DNA of 64,000 bases, taken from the NCBI GenBank assembly GCA_013399115.1, contig VXAA01002957.1, positions 199,712-263,711 of the forward strand. Direction: 5' to 3'. The position numbers and the translations under genes were made by a program. The DNA comes from Anseranas semipalmata (lineage: Eukaryota; Chordata; Aves; Anseriformes; Anseranatidae). Within the stretch, counting starts at the first letter, position 1. Every line of letters begins with the position of its first letter. Below the pieces are notes generated by a model. It was not told the origin of the DNA. It ran no database searches and saw only the letters and a list, made by a program, of their open reading frames with translations. Below are positions 13,601 to 24,720 of this stretch, one piece after another.

Positions 13601-13829
13601 ATTATATAGACTCAGGCGGATACCAGCAATTATGAAAAGGACATTGCCAGCCACAACTGAAAAGCAAAGAACAAAGCCAACAATATGGTATTAATCACAT
13701 GCCCTATCTGTGTATGATGCCAAACTATTCAAAGCACAGAATGTTCTTTATTCACCTCACTTTATATCGCTGAATGAATATAGCATTTATGAAAATGAGA
13801 GATTAAAAACATTGATATTAACCAACCTT
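10601..13829. other. unique AT-rich non-coding DNA
   Basis: No gene or clear repeat. A short local tandem duplication lies at 11461-11511. Opposite-strand open frames at 11924-12139 mirror each other and are treated as chance. Confidence 0.55.
11461..11511. repeat. imperfect tandem duplication, unit about 25 bp
   Basis: TCTGATCTC followed by AGAAATATGGGG occurs at 11461-11481 and again at 11488-11511, the second with an extra CTC. Looks like a local slippage or duplication event. Confidence 0.8.
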
Positions 13830-13945
13830 TGGGCCAAATCCTACTTATCTTATTGATGCAAGTAGTTCCACTGATTTTAATAGAAGTAATTACCATTGAC
13901 TTCAATAGAGCTACTCACAGAGTTAGGAGGGCAGGATGTGGCTCA
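13830..13945. repeat. palindromic amniote repeat (MITE-like), near-complete copy
   Basis: Begins GGGCCAAATCCTACTTATC and ends with a sequence whose reverse complement starts GAGCCACATCCTGCC, giving terminal inverted repeats of about 12-18 bases with mismatches. The centre holds TCCACTGATTTTAATAG and CCATTGACTTCAATAG (13867-13908), the symmetrical core known from an old repeat common in reptile and bird genomes. It is non-coding. I infer a non-autonomous DNA element, but the formal family name is not certain. Confidence 0.6.
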
Positions 13946-14865
13946 TTGCATAAGCAAGCTTCCCTTACCACCATGAATGGTGCCAACTCATCATTTCTGA
14001 CACAACCCTCCCTGCTTTTCCGGTAACGGATCCCTTGAGCAGAGACTTCTGTACACGCCAAATTCTGTGACACTTTTGACACAAGCACAGTAAAACTTGA
14101 ATGAAATGACCAGTTTTATTTTTACCTCTTCAGAAGCAATCGACGGAACACCGACAGCTAGAACTTCATAGCACATTTTAATTGCACGTTCCTCCAATTC
14201 TTTGTGAATGAAACATCTAGGTGGGGCTGGAATTAAGCTTCTGCAAAGACTGCCTATCCTAAAGTGATTATCATATATTTGAAAAGGGTGGTACAAACTA
14301 AACTGATTTAGGGTAAGACTCTTGGGTACAAAACAGTGTTTCCAGCAATGGTTTTCTAGCAATAGATAGCCCAACTAAAGGAGATTAGACTCATCCCATT
14401 CTCCCTACTTTCAGTTTTAAATGCCGGGTCTTGTTTTTGACTACACCTATTTTCTTGTGCAGCACCCTTCTGGTCAATGCCAGAATGGAGAAGATTTGAG
14501 GGAGGAAAATACAGAACGCAACAAACAACATGAGAGAGAACAGAGAAGGAAAGCACATTGGATTTTGACAGCTTGAGAGTGATTCTAAGGCCATTGCCTT
14601 TTAGGGGCTCAATCCTTGTTCTTCTGCCATACTGCTTCAATACCTTAGAGGTAGGTGCTGTTAAACATGTAAAATGGCAAGACACACAGGCAAAGCAGAG
14701 GAAGGCAGAAGCCTGGAACTCTTTTTTCAATACATTATATTTGAAGATGCAGCAAACCAATGCTTTATGGCAGCTAAAGCCATTAAAATATACTATAACC
14801 CAAGAACCCCTATCTTCAATCCCATCCTTTCACTTGCTACAGCATATTCTGAATGGTTATTTGTA
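13946..14865. other. unique non-coding DNA with overlapping chance ORFs
   Basis: Open frames on both strands at 13991-14374 (-), 14356-14760 (-) and 14558-14866 (+) overlap each other. None shows a recognised domain, so no gene is called. Confidence 0.5.
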
Positions 14866-14935
14866 ATGGGGCCCAATTCTTATCTCTTTCTTATTTCAAC
14901 ATAGAATTTAAGTTATCTCCATCAATCTCAAATTG
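14866..14935. repeat. partial palindromic amniote repeat
   Basis: GGGGCCCAATTCTTATCTC (14868-14886), followed by a degraded 'TTAAGTTATCTCCATCAATCTCA' part, fits one arm and core of the same general family as 13830-13945. Only about 70 bases are recognisable. Confidence 0.4.
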
Positions 14936-15307
14936 TTTTGTGGACTGCTGAGATAAGAACCAGTTTCAAGATGTTCTGCTGCACTGGTTCTTCCTTCTCT
15001 TGGTGAGAGGTTATTCACTGCCCTGTGAAATCCCTCACTGGCACCTGAATGTAGTTACAGATTCAAAGCTGACACAGATCTATATACTAAGGGACACAGA
15101 TTCTGGACACTTCAAAAAAACAAACAAACAAATGAAAAAAAAGAACTTTTCTTACAGAGCAAGTCTTTGCATGTAGGGCATTATGAAATTCTTCCTTGTT
15201 TTGTAGAAATAGTACAACTAGACATAGATCCTGTTATGTGCACATTTTTAAAATGATTATTATCTCAAGCACACAGAATAATGGTTAATATTTCAGATTC
15301 TAAAATA
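14936..15307. other. unique non-coding DNA
   Basis: No gene or repeat recognised apart from an A-rich patch at 15114-15143. Confidence 0.5.
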
Positions 15308-15475
15308 CAGTGGAGCCTCAATTATCCAAACTCAGTGAACCCAGACAAGGTTTTGCCCCTTGTCATTTATTAATTAAATGGTAAATTGCTTCTATTACTA
15401 ATTATTTCCACAGATCCATGGGCATGCAGGGCATTTTGGTTACTCATAAACGCGATTATCGAGTTATATTCAGTG
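15308..15475. mobile_element. Tigger/pogo-like DNA transposon remnant (MITE)
   Basis: Starts CAGTGGAGCCTCAATTATCC directly after a TA dinucleotide (15306-15307), the target used by Tc1/mariner and pogo elements. It ends near GATTATCGAGTT...CAGTG (15454-15475), whose reverse complement roughly matches the start. The roughly 168-bp length means no transposase gene, so this is a non-autonomous or internally deleted copy. The right end is degraded. The family comes from the CAGTGGAnCCTCnnTTATCC end characteristic of Tigger-type elements. Confidence 0.6.
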
Positions 15476-16429
15476 TTCTTCCTATGTTCTTCAGATAATT
15501 GCGATTCTGATGTACTCTGAAAACCATTTAAAACATTTTTTACAATGTATTACTGGGAGAGCTTCCAGGTCTTGTACATCCTCTGGGGTAGAGGCATCCC
15601 CAAGATTGTGGGAGGCAGCACTCTTGACAAGCCAAAAGACAGGAAAGTGTGTCAGCCAATACGTAGAACAAAAGTAAAACTATTTCTTGAGCACAATCTG
15701 ACAATTTCTAATCCCAGCAGTATATTAGTTTGAGTGACTGTCTGAACAGGATGCTAGCAAGTCAGGTATTACATTAAACTCACTCTTTTTTTACAGCTGG
15801 TCTCCATTGAAAGGAAGAGAAGTTTAGCTTAAGATTCCTTTATATGTGAGGGATCCTACAAAGGAGAAATGGTTCCAACTATAGCAATATGGACCAGGCT
15901 TAAAAAGACTATGTGAGAGATTTTAAGGCTCTGGGTTCAGAACTGTATGCAGGTCAGAATGATGCATCATCTATGGCTGAAGCCACGACAACTCTATCTT
16001 TGTAAAAAAGAATAGGACATAAGTTGGTAAAACTCAGGTACTGAACAGCAAAGAACTGCCTCAACATACTAAGTACACTTTAAGCAGAGTATCTAAACAG
16101 ACAGCCAGGTCAAATATATAAGCATTGCAATACAAAACCTAAAGTCTAAGGACTGAAATGAGAAGTCCAATGCCTATTTTTTAAAGACAAGACTTATGAC
16201 ACAACTTCAGCAGGTGGAGAAAATATTTTGTGTTGCATTTCATAATGATGACTGCATAAAATGCACAGGTGAGGGACCGGTGCTGTGAATTAAAGGAAGC
16301 ATATATAAATAAAATAAATAAATTAAAATTAAGAAGTACCATATTTTTTAACTCCAGGCCTAAAAAGGGATAGGTGTTAGAATCATACTATGCGACATCT
16401 TACCAAAATGCTGACAGCAACTATGAAAT
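15476..16429. other. unique non-coding DNA
   Basis: No gene recognised. The last part may already belong to the old CR1 that becomes recognisable from about 16430. Confidence 0.5.
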
Positions 16430-16735
16430 GTAAAAAGGAAGATTTGAGAAGCAGCAGATAGTTAGAAAACCTACGAAAGAAGGTGCAAGTTCATTTTAGA
16501 GCTAAAAAGAACACTAAACCTACTTTAACACGTGCATGTTAAAGAACCATCTTGTAATTATGATCATAATACATGTAAAATCACTTATCTATAGAACTGA
16601 AAAAAATAACAGCAATATGCAATTTCAGAAAAAAAAATCCTATTTAAAATAAGGAACCTAGTAAAAAGGAAATTGAAAAGAAGTTAAGAGTAAAATGCTT
16701 TAAGATGTTACTGTTAGAAGGTATGTTATCGGAGA
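16430..16735 (+). mobile_element. ancient CR1 LINE, 5' recognisable segment
   Basis: First recognisable part of a long, decayed CR1. It lines up with the end of the endonuclease domain and the linker into reverse transcriptase. Markers are GATCATAATACATGTAAA (16562-16579), TGCAATTTCAGAAAA (16617-16631) and CCTAGTAAAAAGGAAATTG (16658-16676). Reading frames are broken throughout. It is separated from the next segment by about 370 bp that I cannot align. Confidence 0.65.
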
Positions 16736-17125
16736 TTCAGGTCTCTTACAAGTAACAGGAAAGCCTTTCTTTAGAATAGCTGTAATAATCTTGACCCCCA
16801 GTTGTCTGTCTCATCATTTTGAGGAACATCTCAGCAGTTCGTCTGGCAGGCACAGCAAATTACAGCCTGAGGTACTAAAGAAATCCAGAAGCAGTTCTGA
16901 TTTACCTGAATATGCTAGGTTGTAAACTGTCATAATTCGATTGCCACTTTAGATGAAAATCCTTTACAAGGGGGTAAAATTCTCCAGGAGACAAGCTTGA
17001 TACAATCTTTAGATGCAAGAACTTTTAAAGTTGTCCTACGGTAATGCATATCTAGTCATTACTCTGAACTCACAAAACAAAAATATAATCACCTGTGAAA
17101 GAAAGAAAATTTCTAATTGGATTTT
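16736..17125. other. unassigned insert inside the ancient CR1
   Basis: The CR1 similarity on either side is collinear (16430-16735 and 17126-18880), but this stretch does not resemble CR1. It may be a later insertion or a region that has diverged beyond recognition. No terminal repeats or target duplication are visible to me. Confidence 0.45.
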
Positions 17126-18880
17126 TTTTTTTAAACGGGCTGAATGAAGGGGTTTGCTAGAAGTAAAAAGACACCATCCAAAAAGAGAAAGCCATATTTA
17201 ATGCAGAAAGCTGAAAGAACTTTTTTTTTTAAGTATATGTAGAATAAGGCAGGCCCATGAAAACATTGAAGAAAAACTTTTTAAAGCCATAAATAACTTT
17301 TCCAAATACTCTACACAGAATCTGTAAGGCCAACAGATGAGGTGAAAAAAGTGTTCACAGAACAAAACCGCCAAATTATTTCATTGTGTTTGTGTTCCCT
17401 ATGGAGAAGATTATAAAAGTCTGAGAAAATGTGCAACAGAAAGAAAAAAATAGTTCTAATCTAACAATGATAAAGAAAATCAGACATGAAAGAACTTAAC
17501 TTTTGCATAAAATCAGTGTTACAAAAGAATATCAGTGGGCAACAGCAGACTAGAAAGTGATTTAATGGCAATATTAAAAGAGGGCTTTAGGAAGACCCAC
17601 ATAGATCAGTAGGTCTAAAATCTACAACATAGGAACTGGCAGAAAAATATAATAAATAGTAACAGACACTTGGGCAGATAAAACAGAGAAGATACAACAT
17701 GAGCTTTTTGCAGAGGAAAGTCTTGTTTCACAAATTTACAGAGTTCGCAGGAGGAGTCCATAGGCATATATGTAAGAGATTCAAGTAGTACTAGTTGCTA
17801 AAACAAGTAAAATTGAAAAGTCTCACCAAAGACTCTAAAAGAAAGTAAGTTATCATGACATAAGAGAAAAGATCCTCTCATATTAATAACTGTCTCAAAG
17901 ATGCACAACAAAATGGGAGGAATAAACATTCAGCTTTTACAATGGACAATGATTACTACCGGAGTCCCATAAGAATTTGCAGTGAGACCTGTGCTGTTCA
18001 ACACGTTCACAAATGACTGGGGAAAGAAGAGAACTAGTGATGCAACAAATTTTGCATTTCATACCAAAAAATATAGCATAACAAAAAGCTAAAAATGAAA
18101 TGTTGTAAAAAGACCTGGTAACACTGAGAGACTACACAATAAAGTGAAAAAAGAAATTTAACATTGATAAAGCACAATAATGTCCATAGGAAAAAATGAC
18201 CTCACATATTCATATAACACAATAGGATCTAAACTAGCTATTACTACATAGGAAAAAGAGTAGGGAATCCTTACAGATATACCTTTGAAAGCACCAGCTC
18301 AATATTCAGCATTGATCATAAGGATTAAAGTTGGGAATTATTAAGAAATAGAAAACAGAACTAAAAACATAATTATGCCCCTCTAATAAATCCATAGTAG
18401 ATTCACATACTGAATACTATAGGTAGGCTTGAATTCCCAGTGCAAAACAGGTATAAGCAACCTAAAAAGATGTGTAAAAGTGCAATAATGTATTGAAAAA
18501 CTTCTGTGCAAGGAGAGATGAAAAAGAGTTGGGTTCTTTGCCCTGTAAAATAAATTACTGAGGAAAATATAAAGCAGTTTTATAAAATCACAACAAACAA
18601 GAACAAGGTGAACTGTTAATAACTGCACCGTATTTCTCATTACATATTTCTAGGAAACATCGAAAGAAGTTATCACGCAGCAGGTTTAAGGCAAACAAAA
18701 GGAAGTACTTTTTCACACAATATGTAATTAAACTGTGGAATTCACTGGCACAGGATGCTTTCAATGCCAAAAGTAAAAATGGTTTCAAAAAGTAATTGGA
18801 CAAAATCTTAACAGAAAGGTTTACCAGGTCAATTAAACACAATGATCTGAAAGCAGAAAACACAACCTCGCACTAAGAAG
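17126..18880 (+). mobile_element. ancient CR1 LINE, reverse-transcriptase part to 3' region
   Basis: About 1.75 kb follows the CR1 reverse-transcriptase ORF in order. It includes GGGCTTTAGGAAGACCC..AGTAGGTCTAAAATCTAC (17583-17627), TTTTTGCAGAGGAAAGTCTTG (about 17705-17725) and TCTCACCAAAGACTC (17821-17835). Then come CCGGAGTCCCATAAG (17959-17973), the domain with the catalytic box, and GGATCTAAACTAGC (18225-18238). Last are TTGGGAATTATTAAGAAATAG (18332-18352) and the C-terminal block at 18652-18792. The family's catalytic FADDT box is here FAFHT (18051-18065), so both aspartates are gone. Many stops and indels: an old, dead copy of the amniote-wide CR1 type rather than the younger avian type at 37 kb. 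Confidence 0.85.
18652..18795 (+). pseudogene. CR1 ORF2 C-terminal remnant (47 codons still open)
   Basis: This is the best-kept part of the ancient CR1: 47 codons open, then TAA at 18793-18795. It contains KANKRKYFFTQYVIKLWNS, the conserved C-terminal signature of CR1/L3-type reverse-transcriptase proteins, ending in NGFKK before the stop. The rest of the ORF upstream is frame-broken, so no functional protein is made. In the full protein this end follows the polymerase domain and is thought to contribute to RNA binding or target-primed reverse transcription. Retention here looks like chance within a decayed copy. Confidence 0.8.
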
Positions 18881-19674
18881 TGGGAAGGCTCATCTGCCAC
18901 TTTCTAAACAGCAGAATGAACCAATCTGACATGTATCAGACAGCAGCTAAGCTTCAACATAGCTAACACATACATCACAGAGATTCTGGCTTTAAAATGA
19001 ATTTATGGAGCACATGGATTATGGCTGCAACTGATGATTTACTATTGCACTGTCAACCTACTGGATATTGATTAATATCCTTACCAGGTACAACTATAGT
19101 TAAATTCTCTTCTAAGGACAAAGACTTAAGAGTGAAACAGGAAGAGCAATGTTTGGGGAACAAGGCATTCTTTCAAGAGACTTGTGATACGGATACAGCA
19201 GCTTTTCCTTGCTGGCTGGGATTCCAGCTGGCGATATTCATTCCTGAGATGAAAACCATCTACCTTATTTAGTTACCTCTGATACCCCCTTTGGTTCTAA
19301 CAGGTGTTCAACATTCAGGTGATGGAATGATTTCTGTGGAAGCTGCAGTTAGTCTACTGTCCATGATACACCCAAAGATGTCTCTTAAAAACTAAGTAAA
19401 AACATTAAGGTCACAAAGCAAAGCACTCAGAAGTAGGAAAATATCAAAATGAAGTCTGTCACAACAACTGTAGTGTCACAACACAATCTTCCATGTTATG
19501 ATTGTATATTTTGTGCTCTGTATAATGGATAGCATCCAGGGAATGAGACTAATTCAAATATTCTTTTTTTATCCTCTCTGTTCAGTGTGTGGCCCCAAGC
19601 CTTGTTTACTGAGTTGCATCCAAGTCTTGCAGGAAATAATATGATTTTTTGTTTCTGGCTTTTCTGTGGTACTC
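18881..19674. other. unique non-coding DNA
   Basis: No gene or clear repeat. May include the unrecognisable 3' untranslated end of the ancient CR1 in its first 100 bases. Confidence 0.5.
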
Positions 19675-19870
19675 ATCACTATAGTGCCTGAATATCTCAA
19701 CAATCTTCACAAATTAATCCTCACAATGTACCCTCAGATGTTTGGAATGATTATAATTCCTCATTGAAGAAAATTATGAGAGAAATGATGAGACTTTTTT
19801 TGCGGCCACACAGGAAGTCTCTATCAAAGACAGGAAGACAATTTAGATCTTTTCATTCTCATGGGTCCCA
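19675..19870 (+). mobile_element. old MIR-like SINE copy
   Basis: Clear succession of ancient-SINE landmarks: TATAGTGCCTGAATATCTC (19680-19698) and CACAAATTAATCCTCACAAT (19709-19728). Then TTATAATTCC (19752-19761), ATGAGACTTTTT (19788-19799) and CACACAGGAAGTCTCTATC (19807-19825). The order matches amniote MIR-type copies (…TCCTCACAA…, …ATTATCCCC…, …TCACACAGGAAGTC…). Best-preserved of the five such copies here. Non-coding and inactive. Confidence 0.75.
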
Positions 19871-22085
19871 AGCATCTTCTGAACTTTTCCTCCAGAAGGA
19901 GCACTCTGAGGATTCATGCTCTTCCAGCAGACCTGCAGCTCATCCATGCCATAGAAGTTCTCCAGCAGGGATGGGATACCAGGGGCCCAAACCTCTTTCC
20001 CATCACACCATATATCTAATTCTGTCAACTGGGAAAAGCTGCTGTAAGGATTAATCGCTGTGAGATTTGCAAAGCCCTTGCAGACACTCAGATTATCAGT
20101 ATGATGAACAACAAATTTTTGGCACTTAGTTCTTACAATCTTTTGTTGAAATTTCTCCTGCTGATTTGCATTCTCCAGGATTTTTGCCAACATGAGGTAT
20201 TTTATATTATATTTTTTCAAAAAGGCTCAAGGAAGGTCAGTGTTATGGGTATAAGGTAACAACTGACACGTGGATTATTTCTGCAATATTAAAGGTTGAA
20301 ATTTATGGTTGTAATGTAGTTCATAACTACAAATTACAACTTTGTGAAATACTCTTTGTACACTGCACTTGTGCTCCAAGTGCATAAAACCACACAAAAA
20401 ATTACCCTAATGTACATTAGGAGTCTGTCTCACACCTAATGAAGCCAAGAAACCGAGAGTAAAGCTTGGTCTCTGTTCTTCTATTGTGTTTCCTATTGTG
20501 CCTACGTATTGCAGCATTTGTGGTCTGTAAGATCACCCACTGTAGGAACAACTTTCAGTTCTCTGTGACAATAGGGTGAGCTGAGGACAGACTGACAATC
20601 TTTGGAGATGAATTTCCTGCCCTTTGTGGATTTCAGTTAGACTCTTAAGCATTATTTGAACTTTTGTGGTTTAATTTTCTTTGTTGTTGTTTTAATTCTA
20701 ATGGCAGAAAACAGGAGAAGAAACAACATCCCTCTGGAGGCAGTGAACTGCAGTATCTGAACAGTAAACGGCCATGTTTTCTCTTTCTGGCATTTTAAGA
20801 TATGTCAGTAAACAAAGAGAAGACCTAGTAATTGTGTAGAATGTCAAAAGGATGTAGGGCTTATTATTTCCTGCTAAATATACCAACAGCCATAGTATCT
20901 GTTGATGTTTCATGTCCTTCTGAACTAATTTCTCTCCATTAGCATTCAACCACTACCACAGCCTCAGACACTGCTCACTAACATTCTCTTATTAAGGACC
21001 AAAAAAGAAAAGGGGTGGAAGAAAGGCTACGGCATTCAAGCTATCCTGCAGTAGCAGCACTAGTTGCACAAGACATGTAGGAAAGAAAGCTTCTGCCAGC
21101 CTGAGACCCAAATATTTGTTTCACTTGACTATTATGGTTTATAGTTATTGTGCATGTTGTTCGAAGAACATGAGCTCTTAATTACTTATGGCGCAATGAA
21201 AGTCCTTGGAAAAGGAAGTGGAAAAATTTATCCCATATTCTCAATGTATAGAAGTTACAGCTCTATAGAAAACTGCTCTTCTCTCTCCCCATTTCCAATA
21301 TCTGTGGGCCAAATCAGCTACCTTTACGATGAAAAAGTAATGAAAAATTTGTTTTCCTCTAGCAATGTGCAAGCCTAACTGGACAAAGATATTTTTCTTC
21401 AATCACTGGTGGCTTGAATCAAGAGACCCTTTCAAATAGTGGTGAATGGATGCAAAGATGAGATCAGGAACTATAGTAAATAGATTTATTAAATTCTTAA
21501 TAGGGGTCAGATCTGTTTGTTTTGTTCTCCCCTCACAGACTCAAAAGACATTACAAAATAATATTTGTTATGTATATGGAGGGGTTTTCATTTTATATGT
21601 TTGAAATGAAATCATAAAATAACTCCAATGTAAAAATAAATAAGCCACTAAAACAAATAACAAAAGACTTCTCCAAGGGGGAAAAGTGCCAGCTATGGAA
21701 TAACAGTCACTAACTACCACCAGGAGTTTTCTCAAATTCCAGGGATCATCAGCATGAGAGAGTTTCAGTTAGGTCCATCTTGACTAACATATGCAGAAGG
21801 GAACATTTCTGTTTCTTCATTCCCTCATTCTCTTGGGTGTCACAGCTTCCTATCTCTTGCTTCTGTTTATAGTCGTCTCTCACCATGTACTTCAGGAAAA
21901 GAAAAATCTAAGTAAAGATCACAGCCTGTTCCATTATGTGCCCTTCCTCTTCTTCTCCTCCTCCTTTCTTGCATTTGTGCAGTGTTGTGGCACCTATTAA
22001 CTACCAATGTTTTCAGAATGACATTATACAAGGTGCAGGATGTACCACTGTGCCCTAAAAATATCAACAACTGCATTAGTCTCAC
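19871..22085. other. unique non-coding DNA
   Basis: No gene recognised. Opposite-strand open frames at 19764-20054 and 19843-20220 overlap the SINE and each other. A CT/GA-rich patch lies at 21945-21972. Confidence 0.5.
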
Positions 22086-22560
22086 AATAATTAATGGCAG
22101 GCATTATGCAAATGACAACTTTTTCACTGCAAAATAATGACATTTCTTCATTTTGAGCAGAGTTATGCAAAACAATGAATTGGGAATGATAAATCACACA
22201 GGAGAATTAAGAAAGCCATAACGTTCCTGCCCAGGCAGGCAGAAAGACAGACAGACCAACAATTTAGAACACATTGTTTGTTCTCAAACCGCTATTAAGA
22301 AATAAATAAAAGCATAGCCAGTCGGTCATTAGAACGTATGTGTAATTTAGTTTCCCCCCTTTAGGCAACTATGCATAAGGGGATGTTAAATTCTAGCAAC
22401 TGGATTATTACAAGTCACAAGCAAATTTTTTTTATTAACCTTAATAAGTCATTCACTCAGAGACTACAGTCATCAGGCAAATAAAATGTATCACATGTCA
22501 TTCTCCTACACATTAACTAATTTCTTATGCAAACATCACAATGTATAGCAATTACTGCTG
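22086..22560. promoter_or_regulatory. candidate enhancer block with POU and SOX-like sites
   Basis: Repeat-free, ORF-poor block with a perfect octamer ATGCAAAT (22106-22113) beside a TAATTA (22088-22093). It also has ATGCAAAACAATG (22165-22177), an octamer-like word fused to a SOX core ACAAT, and ATGCAAAC (22527-22534) four bases from ACAATG (22538-22543). POU and SOX factors bind such paired words in neural and stem-cell enhancers. That this block is an enhancer is inference from motif density only. Conservation was not tested. Confidence 0.35.
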
Positions 22561-23144
22561 CTCAAAAAAAAAACCCAAAGTCAGTTTCAATTTATTTTAT
22601 TGCTTTTGTGCTTGGCCATTTCCTGTAGCGCTTTATTGTCTATGCCCATATTTTAAGTGCAAAAGAAAAGCAAGAAACGAGAAGCTATTTCTCAAAATGT
22701 TCCCACACCTTTTTCTCCTTGTTGTGCCTGCTGTTGGAAGAAGCTGTGAGATTGTCTTGTAAGCCTCGAGAAGCTTCTCAAAGGCAAAAGCTAATGCTGA
22801 CCAGCTGCGGGGACCCTCCCTTCCCCAATCCTTTTCTCCATTATGTGCTCCCCACCTCCTGAAAGAGCAATCCCTGCCCAGTCCTCCCAGTGCCTCCTAT
22901 GGAGAACGTGGCACGGGAAGGGCTGGGAGCTCCCCAGAGCAACCATTCCTGCACTGCTCCCTAAAGTGCTGGCTTCCCAGCGAGGCAGGGACTGGAGGGT
23001 AGCTTTGAAGTCCCCTACATACAACACTCCTCCACTGTTCCTTACAGTGTCTCCTGCTGGAACTGAGGTATCTATAAGCTTTTTAATAGACAGCACTCCT
23101 GGATCTTTCTTTCTAGTTATTCCTGCTGGGAGAATGTGATGTAT
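22561..23144. other. GC-richer non-coding stretch
   Basis: From about 22780 to 23130 the sequence is clearly more GC-rich than its surroundings and carries open frames on both strands (22843-23139 +, 98 codons; 22791-23147 -, 118 codons). Neither resembles a known protein and they overlap completely. Probably compositional chance. Confidence 0.45.
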
Positions 23145-23390
23145 CAAAGAATTACAGCGATTAAAGTTGGAAAGACCTATGGTATTTAATCATTTCCTTC
23201 ATCCTCCCACCTGAGCTGGGGTCTTCCTTACAATATTTTTTCTGATGCGCTATTTAGTTTAACTTTAAAGCATGCCAAATAGCTGGGCTTTCTCCACTTC
23301 CCTGGGGAGGTTATTCCACAGTGATATGTCATGAGACTGGAAGTTTCCCAAGGTATTCAGTGTAATTTTACTTCTTTACACTTACTTTTC
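23145..23390 (-). mobile_element. CR1 LINE 3' end, antisense
   Basis: Reads as the reverse complement of a CR1 3' region. It starts at the tail side with GAATTACAGCGATTAAAGTTGGAAAG-like sequence (23150-23175). It continues through TTTAACTTTAAAGCATGCCAAATAG (about 23259-23283), CCACTTCCCTGGGGAGGTTATTCCACAG (23295-23322) and GTATTCAGTGTAATTTTAC (23352-23370). This is a widely seen older CR1 3' end. Strongly 5'-truncated, non-coding, boundaries approximate. Confidence 0.7.
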
Positions 23391-24189
23391 AGGCATGAAT
23401 TTTCAGACTACCAGTAACACCAAATGATTTATTTTCTCAGTTAGTAGAGACTGGAATTGTACCATTTCTGTTTTCCTCACATCCATGGCTCTATTGTGAA
23501 ATTTAACAATATCGTACACTGAAAAAAACAAACAAACACCTAAAGGTTTTGCAGTACCTAACGATTTTCCAAAGACAGTGTTTTTCATCCCTCACCGTGA
23601 CTTCTGATGAGAACTGGTATGAACAGGAAACCAGGACAGGACCTTTACAAAAGCTGTGGTAGTATTTCCCTTCCAGCCACATCAGCCACTCTCCTCAGAA
23701 AGCACTGGTGGCAGTACCAAACACACGTAAAGCAGATCATCAGCAGGGAGTACATATTTCCCATGATGTCTGGAGATTAATTGTATAGCTCCTATTAAGC
23801 ATAGTGAGGGGGACTGGAAAACAAGCAACTCACGCAGCACAGTGAAGAGTCAACTCAATCAATACAGAAGATCAGCCACCACCTTTCTTCTCCCCAAATG
23901 CAAAGTACCTTTGCCTTCACCTAAAGACAGCTCAGTACCTCATTGATATAATCATACAGAGAGCCCAGAAAACAAAACAGTTGTGCTGCAAATAATGGCT
24001 GTCTTCGGAAACAAATTGGTAGCAGTTGAACCCCTGCTTCCCATGCTCCCCCCTTTCCTATCCATTTCAGGACTTTTAAGATTCAATGCAATTTCTCCCC
24101 CTTGGAACACTGCAAAAAATTCTCCACCTCCAGCCTCTCATCCGGAAGTTAATAACATTTTGCAGCTCTCCTTAAATAAAATCCAGCCC
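23391..24189. other. unique non-coding DNA
   Basis: No gene or repeat recognised. Confidence 0.5.
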
Positions 24190-24720
24190 ATCCTGGATCA
24201 ATAAGACTGATGCCTATTTCCCTAATGGCAGCCGATTGCCATTTGCTATTCAAATCAGACTAGATAAATTACAGTACATGCCAAGGAACAGGCCAGTGAA
24301 TTAAGACAGGCCTCCTGAGGACCAGCGATATTATTAATCTTTTAAGACACTATCATATTTCTTCTTGACAGTGTGCGTAGACTCTCAGACATGCTGCACC
24401 CAGATTGAAATATCAGCTGCTGCAAAAAATCAATAGCGTTAGAAACACAATAATTTTCTGTCTGCAGGGCCCCCAATAAGCAACACTTGTGTTTCTCCTC
24501 CTTTCCACATCTCTGCTCCAAATGCATTTGTTTTAAAATCCAGGTCTCAAATCTGAATAATAATTGTGGTGGGCAAAGTTGCTTTTGTTGTCATCCTTTG
24601 CCACAGAAGCCACAACTGTGATTCTTGATAAGGTTGCGGTTCTCAGAGACAGCATGAGGTATGCAAGGGTCAGATACCTCGTGTATTTTACCCTTCTCCC
24701 CACACCCTCACACTCAGCCT
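24190..24720. promoter_or_regulatory. candidate enhancer-like block
   Basis: Repeat-free block of even composition. An inverted pair GGCAAAG (24572-24578) and CTTTGCC (24596-24602) surrounds a SOX/TCF-like TTTTGTT. TTATTAATC lies near 24331-24339, and CAATAATTTT near 24448. An open frame on each strand (24564-24836 +, 24533-24901 -) looks incidental. Regulatory role is inferred, not shown. Confidence 0.3.
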
